Assembly: GCA_019828595.1 (NCBI GenBank)
Contig: JAHQRK010000011.1
Coordinates: 1,364,001-1,428,000 of the forward strand
Direction of reading: 5' to 3'
DNA: 64,000 bases
Origin: Aphanomyces cochlioides
Lineage: Eukaryota; Oomycota; Saprolegniomycetes; Saprolegniales; Verrucalvaceae
The notes under the pieces were generated by a model, which was not told the origin of the DNA, ran no database searches, and saw only the letters and a program-made list of their open reading frames with translations. This document shows, in pieces, positions 43,218-52,747 of the stretch. Numbering within the stretch: the first letter of the stretch is position 1; every line of letters begins with the position of its first letter. Made by a program: the position numbers and the translations under genes.

Positions 43218-43464
43218 AGAATTCAAAACAGAAAGGTATAATATCATAAGGTTTCACGATACTGAGGCAATTTCACCATCGAACAATGAGGACAGCACCT
43301 CAGCAACATCATCGAAGGTAAAACATATAAGAGGCTTTCATATATGAAAGGTATAAGAGATTGAAGATATCACGCAATTCAAAAATCTAAATGAATGGTC
43401 ATTGTTTTGAGGTGGAGTCAATCGATAGAGGCCCGTGTGCATTCACTTTCTTTCTTGATTGACC

Positions 43465-44652
43465 ATGCGCCAACATTTGACAATCAAACAGAAGATTACT
43501 ATAGTCAAAATCCAAGAACAGAATCCGCATTGGACTCGAAGTGATCTTGTCGTTTGGGCGACACGTGAATTTAAGCTCAATAAACCACCGACGAAGTCCA
43601 CCATCACTCGAATTCTCCAAACCAAGTCGCGTCTCCTTGGTTTGGACACTGATCAATTGCAATCCGACAGGAAGCAAGTTCATTCGTTTGCTTCACTCGA
43701 GTAGGAAACAGAACTTTGGTCGTGGTTTCAAAACAAAGAAAAAGACGGCATTGCGTTATCTGGACAAATAATTACTACGAAGGCTGAACGCATTCTACAA
43801 AGCATGGGGAATCAGCTCGATTTGAAGCTGTCCAGCGGCTGGTTGACTGGCTTCAAGAAGCGCCACAACATGCATGAGTTCATTTTGCATGGTGAAAGTG
43901 GAAATGCCGACTTTAAAGCAGCAAAACAAGCCGTCCCGGAGTTGATGAAGCTTACTGAATCCTGTCAATTGCGAGACATTTTCAACTGTGACGAGTCAGG
44001 CTTACCATGGAACGCTGAACCAAACCGTTGCCTTGCAACAAAACCTAGAGCAGGGAAGAAGCTGTCCAAGAAGCGAGTGTCCGTCTTGTTCACGGCGAAT
44101 GCCGATGGAAGTGAGAAACTCCCCCCTCTTGTCATTGGATCTGCTGCTCGACCACGCTGTTTCAATGGTAAATCTCCACGGGAGCATGGTTTTACTTACT
44201 GTAGCAACAAAAAGTCTTGGATGACTCGAAGCATCTTCGAGGATTGGCTTGAAAACTTGAACGAAGTCATGGCGAGAGAGAATCGCAAAATCTTGCTTCT
44301 TCTTGACAATGTTTCTACTCATAAAGAAGTCAAGCCGATGAGTAATGTCAAGCTGCACTTTCTACCAGTTAATACAACGTCACTGCTTCAGCCCCAAGAC
44401 GCCGGCATAATTGCCGCGACCAAAAAGCGTCACAAAGCGAAGCTGATGCAGAACGCTGTTGAAAGATCTGATGCCGGTGTCGTCAACCCATACAAATGCA
44501 CTCTTCATGAAAGCCTACAGTGGTTGTATGAGGCGTGGAGTGAGGTCTCAGCGCAAACCATTTCCAATTGCTGGAGGCATGTGCGGTATGTTGCTCAATA
44601 CGAGCCAGAGGAGTTGCTCGTTTTGCGTTTCTCTGAACTTAACGTTGGGTAA
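43465..44652 (+). pseudogene. Pogo/Tigger-type (CENP-B-like) transposase with one in-frame stop
   Basis: The frame is open from 43465 to 44652 except for a TAG at 43702-43704 (ASLE, stop, ETELWSWF in the same frame). The N-terminus has a helix-turn-helix of the CENP-B/psq kind (LTIKQKITIVKIQEQN), then a second DNA-binding region and the DDE_1 core: FNCDESGLPW (Asp), LLLDNVSTHK (Asp) and LLQPQDAGIIAATK (third Asp). The element is nested in the MULE at 41600-45008. An end-like GGAGTTGACTG lies near 44734 but no clear left partner was found. A single reversion would restore the frame, so decay is recent. Confidence 0.85.
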
Positions 44653-44768
44653 TATAGATTTGCAGTAAACCTTTATAATAAAATATTGTATAAAATATAG
44701 AGGTATATTTATTTTAATGGGGTCCCTACTGATGGAGTTGACTGTATGACTGAACAATCGAGTATCAT

Positions 44769-45008
44769 GTGTTTGTAGGAGCAGCCGACTATTTGCTGCA
44801 AATTCCGATTGAAAACTGGGTCACCTACGCCTTTTCCTTACCGACATTTGACAACGTTACTTCAAACCTGGCTGAAGCTGCAATTGAATGGCTGGGTACC
44901 GCACTAAGAAGCTCTGATGCCGTGTCACTTTACTTTCGATACTTGCATCATTTACTTCGCAATATCAACGAGCGCAGGTACTTCAAAACCCTATTTTGCC
45001 AGAAGTAA
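44769..45008 (+). pseudogene. MULE transposase, 3' part
   Basis: The frame reads YLLQIPIENWVTYAFSLP and VTSNLAEAAIEWLG, which is the region following the catalytic core in MULE transposases (compare the W-x-x-x-A...T-S-N-x-x-E pattern). It continues the copy broken at 43217, showing that the pogo element inserted into it. Confidence 0.75.
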
Positions 45009-45051
45009 TAGAATTCTGAAATATCTGAAGCTTCCAGAAACAATCAGAATA

Positions 45052-46161
45052 CTACCGTATTTCGGGTTGATTTATACCTAGTATTTTTATTGTTTCTCGA
45101 TCCCACTCATAGAAAGTTGAAGTTCATGGTACTTTAGTTGATTTGTCAAGTGGGAAGAGAAATTACCTCCATATTAATGTAGACATATTATTAAGTCTTG
45201 AAAGATCCTAGTAGACAAAATACCTCTGAAGTACAATCGTAAATAAAGTTTCAAGAGACAGCTTTTCAAATGTGTGAAAAGCGCCAAACTTGTTCGTTTT
45301 GGCGGGATGCATCAGTCACAGCGCGCCAAGCCACACCAGCTTGCCACCGGACGCCCCTCGATCAAAGGAAACAGACGCAAGCACCCACCGACGCATCAGC
45401 GAACCTTCTTCTCTTATAAGAAGAGACTGCATATTATCAATCAATCGGAATACCAAGGGCATAGGCTTGTTGGCCGGTATCCGGCCCAGAAATAGCACGC
45501 GGGCGAGGCCGAAGCGGTCCCGGGCCTACTGGGAGCGCGGGCCATTTGACCTCATCCCATGTGAGTCCCGAAATCCGTACAGTAATGCCAATTCGCATTG
45601 GCTGATGGTCGATTATTTATTTCCAAAGGAATTGAGCATCATTCTAATTTCGGTTGTCGCATTTTTTCCCATTTGACAAATCAACTAAAGTATACAGTTT
45701 TTCATATATTTTTATTCATGAATTGTTTGAAAGAAATTCGGTTTTCGGAAAGATTTGTACCTAGTGTGATCCGATTGGACAATAAAGTGCCAATGATCGA
45801 AGGACGGCACAAAGAGATCGATCGATGGTTCTCATAGCTGTCGACGTCGTTGGTTGCGATTCTGGAGATGGAAGTCGGAGCTGCGCAGCTCACACGGCTT
45901 ACACATTCATGGAGTTGCCATATTCCTGTATGACTCTCAACTTCTCGGCCACCGATATAGTTGCTCGACGGGGCATCAAGCCGAGGAGGACAAGTTTGCA
46001 GTCAGTGTCTCCAGCCGCACATTCATAAATAGTTAAAATTTTAACCAATCGAATGGAAAGAAATGGAATCGATGTGAAAGTACCACTTTACACTTTTGGG
46101 ATTGATTTGTACCTATCGATCATTAAAATTGCTAGGTATAAATCAACCAGAAATACGGTAG
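45052..46161. mobile_element. Non-autonomous TA-flanked inverted-repeat element, 1110 bp
   Basis: TIRs of 30 bp (left CTACCGTATTTCGGGTTGAT..., right reverse complement ending CGGTAG) differ at one base. TA is present on both sides (45050-45051 and 46162-46163). The ends resemble Tc1/mariner-type elements. The interior has only short ORFs without transposase similarity, so it must be mobilised in trans. Confidence 0.88.
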
Positions 46162-46162
46162 T

Positions 46163-46780
46163 ACCTTTGAAAAACACTAGAACCATGAGTTAAGTTAAAT
46201 GCCCTGTTGTAGAAACAAGTGCAAATCTTGGCCGGACAATACAATGACCCCCGTACACCAAAAGCACATGGAACACTTAATGACAAAGTCCCGAAGATTG
46301 TCGTACGTACATCACACGACCTTGGACCAATGGTAGTAAAATGTCTCTCACATTGATGACGGAGGAGGCCGCAATACAAACGAGCAGTCGCAGGATGGCC
46401 CGATTTTCAGTTACTGCAAGCATAATACACTCAACGAGATCATCGTCGTTAGCGATTGATGAAGCTGCGTCTGCACTAGGAAGGACATACTGTGGCTTAA
46501 CACCATCTTCATGAGTTGGAGGATCGTATGGGGCAAGCTCGCCATTCTTGAGGACAGGGTGTGCCCACATCTGACGAATATATCGGTGCGGAGGGATAGC
46601 ACTGTGATGAGCCCGCATATGACTCGGGACGTTCGTATACCAAGTCACGAAGCCACATCCTCTCACCATACGCTTCAGACGTTGTGTGCTGTTCATGGCA
46701 ACTTCTGAAATGCTCTAGAAAGTCGTGCCAACTGACTGAAAACTTCACTGGAGGACAGCGTTCGACCACATTAAGGGCGG
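46163..46780 (-). other. Unrecognised decayed coding segment
   Basis: A minus-strand frame (46696-46277) reads MWAHPVLKNGELAPYDPP and ILLPLVQGRVMYVRQ, with an alternate frame overlapping (46859-46509, SWHDFLEHFRSCHEQH). Composition suggests a decayed transposon gene, but no family is recognised. Confidence 0.3.
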
Positions 46781-46831
46781 GTCTGGATGCCACCAAAAAT
46801 GGCATAAAAATGCCAAAAATGCCATAACATA

Positions 46832-47318
46832 AACGACCAATAATGGCCGATTTTTTCATAGTGTCCGAAATTCCTGTCGTATCTCACCTTCCATAACGAA
46901 TATCGAAAATCTGGAGGTACCTCGTGAAAGAGGAGATGCAGGAGAAACCAGTATCATACATGAGAGGTATTGAAATCGAAGAGTGTTTAGATAGAGTGAA
47001 GTCAAAGTTGACCCATTGGTTAATTCAAGAACACCAATGGTGGCCGATTTTATGACTTGGAATTTGTATACTTGATGTGACAGTTTTACCATCATTCTTG
47101 TAGGGTTAGGTCCAGACCAAATAAACATGATGAAAGGATATACATTTTGAGAGGTATGTGTCATTTACAGAACGATGAGTCTCACTGCAGTATGACATGC
47201 TTTGGATAAATTATCAAAGGTTATGAGTTGCTGTCAGTTTTATCAGTCCAAGAATTACCCAATCAAATTTGAATATAAAATAGGCCACCATTGGTAAAAT
47301 CGGCCATTATTGGTCGTT
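46832..47318. mobile_element. Non-autonomous TA-flanked inverted-repeat element, 487 bp
   Basis: Inverted repeats AACGACCAATAATGGCCGAT (left) and its reverse complement (right, 47295-47318) are flanked by TA (46830-46831 and 47319-47320). No coding capacity. It sits inside a second inverted pair, GTCTGGATGCCAC at 46781-46793 and its complement at 47702-47714, which may mark an older element of 934 bp; no target duplication is visible for the outer pair. Confidence 0.75.
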
Positions 47319-47320
47319 TA

Positions 47321-47852
47321 CGTTAATTCGAAATATGCCATAATTTTCAATTTTGACTGTCTGGATGCCAAAGAATTTTTTTGTCACAATTTTCTGGAGT
47401 TTTGTCCAAATTATGCAATAAAAAATGGACCCAATTGGTCTATTTTTTTATGACATATTTTCGTCATGAACGCACTACTGATCGAGTCAAGCTTGAGATT
47501 CAGCTTGTCATCTCTACAAAAATACACGCACACACTATATATTATCACTGTTGCATGTTCTAACACTCTGAGAAGCGACAGTGATCGAGCCTTGCTCATC
47601 TCTGGCACCTTTCAAAGTTTCCGGTAGGAAGTGACTGACACAGCAGTATGACAACAATCGTCTGGACCGGTAATGCTGAAGTTTCTTGTCGGCCACAAGT
47701 TGTGGCATCCAGACAAATAACAAATTCTCCAACTATTCCACTTTAAACTGTGAATTTGGAACTTTGGAAAATTTTGCAAAATGTCATTTCAGTTTTATGG
47801 AATAAAAAAATTGATGGGGCATCGTGTCTGACCTATCTGTCTTACCATTATA
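47321..47852. other. Non-coding AT-rich interval
   Basis: It holds the right half of the possible outer element (to 47714), including an internal GTCTGGATGCC copy near 47358, and otherwise nothing recognisable. Confidence 0.35.
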
Positions 47853-48715
47853 TGAGACTCCCTCAAACGAAATCGGAGATTCTGCCAGAATTTATAGTCG
47901 AGATAATTGACTTCAAAGTTTCAAACCACCAGAATCCTTGTACAATTTATATTCAAGAAAAACGAAATAAACACTTCCGGTCATGGAAGGAGAGTGTTTA
48001 AAAACACAACTTGTTTCGTCCACACGAACGACGATGTCCGATGCTCATCAGAGCGACGACGACAGTGATTCCGAATGGTTAGACGATCTAAGGTTTGAGT
48101 ACCCAGCTCGAACGCCGGTTTCAGAGCTGACTGAAGTACAAGTGAACGAGCTGGTTAACAGAGGCTGTTGCAAGCACACATGTTTCGCCAAGAAGAAGGA
48201 AATGTTCATCAATCTTGTCGACTCTATCCTTCAAATGTCAAACGAGCAAGTAAACTCGAGTGAAGAAATCCTCTTACTCAAACTGAGAAGTTTGATTTGA
48301 TAAAATTATTGTGCTTTTGATACAAAATTGTGCCTCAAACGAAATCGGACTTGTCAACCACGGCGAATGACGATCTCCGGATTTGTAACCGGATATGTTT
48401 AATTCTGTATTAAACAGTGTCGCATTACAAGTTTTATTTCATTTTTTGTATGTTGCGGTTTGATTCAATCAATTATAGGTGTATCATTCGATTTAGCACA
48501 AAAAGCTGAATCTGAATATATAATTTTCTCAAAACTGAAAAAGAAGCTAAAATTGGATGTGCCTCAACTTCGAAGCACCATATCTCAGTCAAATTTGCGA
48601 GTTCTTGGCTGCAAAATAGCTTAAAACATGCCTCAGTCACCATATAACATATATAACATCGTAGTAGTTCTAACTCGAATGGTTGAGTAGTCCGATTTCG
48701 TTTGAGGGAGTCTCA
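47853..48715 (+). mobile_element. TA-flanked inverted-repeat element of unknown superfamily, 863 bp, with a short ORF
   Basis: 25-bp perfect TIRs begin TGAGACTCCCTCAAACGAAA, with TA at 47851-47852 and 48716-48717. A third copy of the core CCTCAAACGAAATCGGA lies inside at about 48334. The interior carries one clear small ORF (48034-48300) and nothing resembling a known transposase. It interrupts a PIF/Harbinger remnant. Confidence 0.85.
48034..48300 (+). CDS. 88-residue ORF inside the 863-bp inverted-repeat element
   Basis: The ATG at 48034 opens an acidic start (MSDAHQSDDDSDSEWLDDL) and a helical body (VSELTEVQVNELVNRGCCKH, then KKEMFINLVDSILQM). An alternative ATG at 47983 adds 17 residues. 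The body could be a small SAP-like or helix-turn-helix DNA-binding domain; this is a guess from helix spacing. It is the only coding candidate in the element. Confidence 0.5.
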   Translation: MSDAHQSDDDSDSEWLDDLRFEYPARTPVSELTEVQVNELVNRGCCKHTCFAKKKEMFINLVDSILQMSNEQVNSSEEILLLKLRSLI

Positions 48716-48721
48716 TATGGC

Positions 48722-49283
48722 ATACCTTCTCAAGACACCCAAGCGTACTTCAATACTGTCTGGCTCTCAGTGGGTTGACGAAATGATTGAGAGCAACGAA
48801 AATGCATTTGTGGAAAACTTTTGAATGCCGTTCGATACGTTCAATGGCCTGCTGTACGAACTCGTCCAAAATGGCGGCCTGTCGGGCACTCGTAGCGTTC
48901 GTCCTGTTGAGCAGCTCTGCGTTTTTCTCTACTTTGCCGGCCACAACCCATCCAATGTCAATATGCAGCAACGATTTCAACATTCAGGCGAAACAATCAC
49001 TCGTCACATTCGTCTTGTAGTCGTGTCCATCTTACTTATCACTCCTTGTTACGTTCGCTTACCACCATCGAATGCTCCAGCGCCCACGCAAATTGCAATA
49101 AGCACAAAATTTCACCCCTTCTTTGCTGCCTGTCGAATGGCGATTGACGGAACCCATATTCCAGTTTGGGTACGATCTGACGATGCAGCGCAATTCCACG
49201 GACGCAAGGGTATTACAATCAACGTTTTGGCCCCTTGTAACTTCGACATGCTGTTTACCTTTGTTCTTGCTGGTTGGGAAGCA
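48722..49283 (+). pseudogene. PIF/Harbinger transposase, truncated and joined to hAT DNA
   Basis: The frame reads MIESNENAFVENF, TGA (48822-48824), MPFDTFNGLLYELVQNGG in the same frame, then VRPVEQLCVFLYFAGHNPSN (helix-turn-helix region) and MAIDGTHIPVWV, the first catalytic Asp, and ends FTFVLAGWE at about 49283, where the family normally continues with S-x-x-D. From there the sequence is hAT transposase on the other strand, so the 3' half is missing. Confidence 0.85.
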
Positions 49284-50525
49284 CCGCAGCGGATGGAGAT
49301 AGGAACTTTGTCGTCTTGAAAATAACGTATCAGCTTGTATATCGGCTCAAGATTAGCCAAGGACCGCATGAGATTGGGCAATAACTTCGCGCCAGACACA
49401 AAGTCCTTGATTGCTAGTCGCTTGGCACTTGGTCGCCGCTCCCAGAGACGAAGCCCCGCGAACACACAATAGACTGCAGAATGTCTTCAGAAGCAAATAT
49501 TGTTGAAAAACACCCTTGGAAAGAGCACCATCGAGTTGTAGCTGGTAGTACCAAAGTCCTTCGTTTCTTCTCCTTCTGCTGGTTTTCCAATAAAGACTTC
49601 ATAGCATACGTGCCCTTGAAAAACTTGACAAGTTCCTTGCAAGCCTCCGCAAACTGAGAAAGAGCTGAAAATGGGTAGCCAGGAGGATAACGTGGTGCCC
49701 TCAAGTCACCCCATATGGTCTTGGAGGGGCCAAATACATCCTTGACAAGAAGATTCAAGCCGTGCGCAACGCAGCTGTGGGAAACTTTGTTGGATATGTC
49801 TTCTCAAGCATTTTTTACGCTGATCGATTCGCTGAAGTGTTGTCTGTGACGCCTCCACAAACTTCCGCGGTAAGACCCTTGATAACGCGCTCGATATCAC
49901 TTGCGATCCATACGGAAGAGTGGCTTTGTTCACCAGTATGTTTTGCTTCGAGCATGAGGGAGAAACTGCAGTTGCAAGCAATGTAGTTCACAACTGGTTC
50001 GCTTCTAACATTAGACCATGCGTCTGTGGTAAGGCAAACAAATGTCGAGGGGTCGGAGAGAAACTTGCCACTTCGTGCCTTCACCACGTCGTAGGTCTTG
50101 TCGAGTAGAGAGCTTGAAAGATCCTTTCGTGTTGGCAAAGACAAGCCAGGCCGAGCTGCTTGGATTGCTTGGGCAAGATGAGATTCTTCTATATGCCGGA
50201 AAGGAGTTCCAGTTGTGTAGTAGTGCATAGCCAGTTTTCATCTCCACATTATCTCGCTCTGTCTTGCTTGGTTTCGGGAAAAAGAAGCTACTTGCTTTTG
50301 TCTGTGTCTTAGGTGTTGGGAATGTCACTTTCTTCTTTCCCTTGTTGGTGTCATAGTTGTACCAGTCGGGTCTGTCTCGAGTCTGCCATCCTGAAATAAA
50401 GGCCTTGAAGTTTGTGCATGACTTGAGATGATTCACGATTTGAGAGCTCTTCGTGCTGAGGTGTGGATCCAAGGCATCTGAGAAGTAGCGCCATGCGTCT
50501 GATAGATGACGGCCGCGTTTGCCTT
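49284..50525 (-). pseudogene. hAT-superfamily transposase (DUF659-type), decayed and truncated
   Basis: Minus-strand pieces in order: a BED-like N-terminus (SDAWRYFSDALDPHL...QIVNHLKSC near 50510-50430), a linker, FRHIEESHLAQAIQAARPG, VCLTTDAWSNVRSEPVVNYI (the hAT catalytic Asp region), GGVTDNTSANRSA then TAA, SCVAHGLNLLVKDVFGPS, LPATTRWCSFQGCF and LEPIYKLIRYFQDDKVPISI. Frame changes occur near 50228 and 49770. The C-terminal dimerisation domain is missing because the copy ends at the junction with Harbinger DNA at about 49284. Confidence 0.85.
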
Positions 50526-51002
50526 ACTTGGCTTGTTGACTTTGCTCTTCAAGACTGGAGACTGATAACTTTGTGGCTGGCCTTGCTGATGGTCCATGAC
50601 CATGAGGCAGAGATAAAATGAAATGGAAAATGAATTGAATGTGCATGCTTTGTCATGGCACTTGTCAGTTGAGATTCGGATGATAAGATTAATCATAAGT
50701 GAACATAAAGTAACTTGAACAAACTATACAAAATTGACGTTGGTATCCTACCGGATGATCTTCCGGTTCACATGAATCAAAACATGGATTTCGCGATCTT
50801 TCGACTGGAAAAACATTTTTGTTTTGAGTGTATAAGTTGTCGTTGGATTTCTAACGGTCAAAATGTCAGATCCAACGACGAAATTTGCGATCTTCAAACT
50901 GAACAATTTTCACTTGGTTTAGTATAATAGAGTGTCGATAAAACCTGCTGAAAGCTAGTGGTACATCTCGTACATCAACATTCGGTTTTCACAACGAATC
51001 TA
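50526..51002. other. AT-rich interval without gene
   Basis: It may hold the hAT 5' end. No TIR or 8-bp duplication could be matched because the other end is missing. Confidence 0.35.
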
Positions 51003-51524
51003 TCGTATTTCGGGTGCTGCTGTAACTACATTTTTCGCGGTTTGGCCTGAAACCATTCGGAGCCGAAACTTCATACATGAACCATTTATCGATTTTGGTT
51101 TGACCTGTAACCAAAATGGACATGCCTGGTCAAAACTCGACCACTAAAAATCCTAGAAATATATTGTGAGTGTGCAGTTGACGATGGAGCTTAAGCTGTC
51201 GATATTGTTGATGTTCCAAGCGGTGAAGGAACGAGATCATGCAGCAGACTTCCCTAATTTAAGATATTCTTGGGCAATTTCAATGTTGGTGTCCACAGTG
51301 GCAAAGCATCGTGATCCTCGAGTCTTGGCTCTCCTCGGGGGTATTGTCAAAGGATTAATTAAGATTGCACTTTCGCCACCAATTTTCATGTATATTTCTA
51401 TGTATTTCTGCCAATGATAATACTAGCTGATGTAGGCAGCGATTCAGGCTTTTGGTTTGACCTGTAACCATTTTTGCTTCAAGTTGGCGACATTTTTGTA
51501 GTTACAGCAGCACCCGAAATACGG
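51003..51524. mobile_element. Non-autonomous TA-flanked inverted-repeat element, 522 bp
   Basis: TIRs of about 27 bp (left TCGTATTTCGGGTGCTGCTG, right reverse complement ending CGAAATACGG) differ at the first base. TA lies at 51001-51002 and 51525-51526. No transposase is encoded. Its core CGTATTTCGGG is shared with the start of the 1110-bp element at 45052, suggesting related families. Confidence 0.85.
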
Positions 51525-51545
51525 TATTTTCAGCAAAAACAAATA

Positions 51546-52224
51546 CTACTCTGGTCCGAAATAATTGTCACATTTGACTTTTCAGTGGAGTTTCGTTACT
51601 CCTCTTTGAGGAATTCTACATTTGATTGGTGCAAATGAAAGTGCTTTATCTCCTCTTTGATTGGATATATTTGTTCAGGCGAAATTCATCGCCATGCAGG
51701 AGAAACAATGCCTCAAAGTTTGTCCTCTGATTCAAATTACAGAAAATCTTACGCCAGTGAATCAAATCGCAATGAAACGCGGTCCCACCGCACACACAAA
51801 TAGATCACTTAGTCTCCGATATATTAACGGTAGTTTTGAGAGACATTCGATCTAGATGCTCAAATTCGATGCTCACAACTCAAACCGAATGGTCTGGCTC
51901 TAAGGCCCTTTTCCGGCGACCCTGTGAGCTCCTGCGTCCGTCCACGCATCACTGGAACATATTGAATAAGTTTGTATGCATTTGCAGGACCAAATATGGC
52001 GCCTAGAGACGTGAGCAAAGCTAAATGTGATGAGGTCTCCAATATCGTTAGGTCATACGTATATTTACTATTTTGTATGCCAATTTTATCTTTTATGAAT
52101 AATACTTTAATATAAATATGTTAAAATTTGATAAATTCTTCAAACTATTTCATACTAAAACCAAGTTAACAAGAATTGTACCCCCAAAAATATGCAATAT
52201 GACAATTTTTTCGGACCAGAGTAG
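51546..52224. mobile_element. Mariner-derived MITE, 679 bp
   Basis: The ends CTACTCTGGTCCGAAATAAT... and ...TCGGACCAGAGTAG are flanked by TA (51544-51545 and 52225-52226). The first 14 bases are identical to the ends of the complete mariner at 28974-30811, so that transposase or a close relative may mobilise it. No ORF of note inside. Confidence 0.88.
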
Positions 52225-52295
52225 TATAGTTTTGGATCCCTGAGAGTATTTATAAATTTCCATCGAGCGTAAATACATTCAAAATTCAATCTGCA

Positions 52296-52730
52296 ATGTT
52301 CCCATCAAGACCCTCAAGCAATCCTGTTGTCGCGTCAATTTCTGGCGGTGACATGAACACCAATGTCACGATCGTTGTGAATTTAGCGTCCCAAACCCAA
52401 GTACTATCGTCACCAGATGTGCGCGCGAAAATATCGAAAACATGTGACAACAAGTCGAAGACTGTGACGAGGCCAGCGTGGGTACAACGAGTGCAGGAAA
52501 GCTACAAGACCCCTCGCGAAGCGAAAGAAGCCCGAAAGATTACAATTATTGACCCCAAACCAAGTCGTCCTCGCCCCAAGAAACCACGATTTATCACACC
52601 AAAAATGAAGATTCTCAAGAGAAAACATGATAGGAGACTACGCCAGCATGTTATTGTGAAGTGCATGCTCAAGGCGGAGCATTTTGGAATCAAACTTGAG
52701 GCCTACACCGAGGAAATCGTGTCAGATTGA
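52296..52730 (+). CDS. Unknown 144-residue basic protein
   Basis: An intact ORF from an ATG at 52296. The C-terminal half is strongly basic (KPSRPRPKKPRFITPKMKIL, then KRKHDRRLRQHVIVKCMLKA), suggesting nucleic-acid binding. The N-terminus is Ser/Thr/Val-rich. It lies between a mariner MITE and a complete mariner element, with its stop 19 bp before the latter's left end. No family recognised; it could be a relic or a young orphan gene. Confidence 0.4.
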   Translation: MFPSRPSSNPVVASISGGDMNTNVTIVVNLASQTQVLSSPDVRAKISKTCDNKSKTVTRPAWVQRVQESYKTPREAKEARKITIIDPKPSRPRPKKPRFITPKMKILKRKHDRRLRQHVIVKCMLKAEHFGIKLEAYTEEIVSD

Positions 52731-52747
52731 GCTAATGAATAAAATCT

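Noticed and set aside
46781..47714. 934-bp element defined by GTCTGGATGCCAC inverted repeats
   Set aside because: The repeat is only 13 bp, no target duplication is visible and a further copy lies inside, so the boundaries are not reliable.
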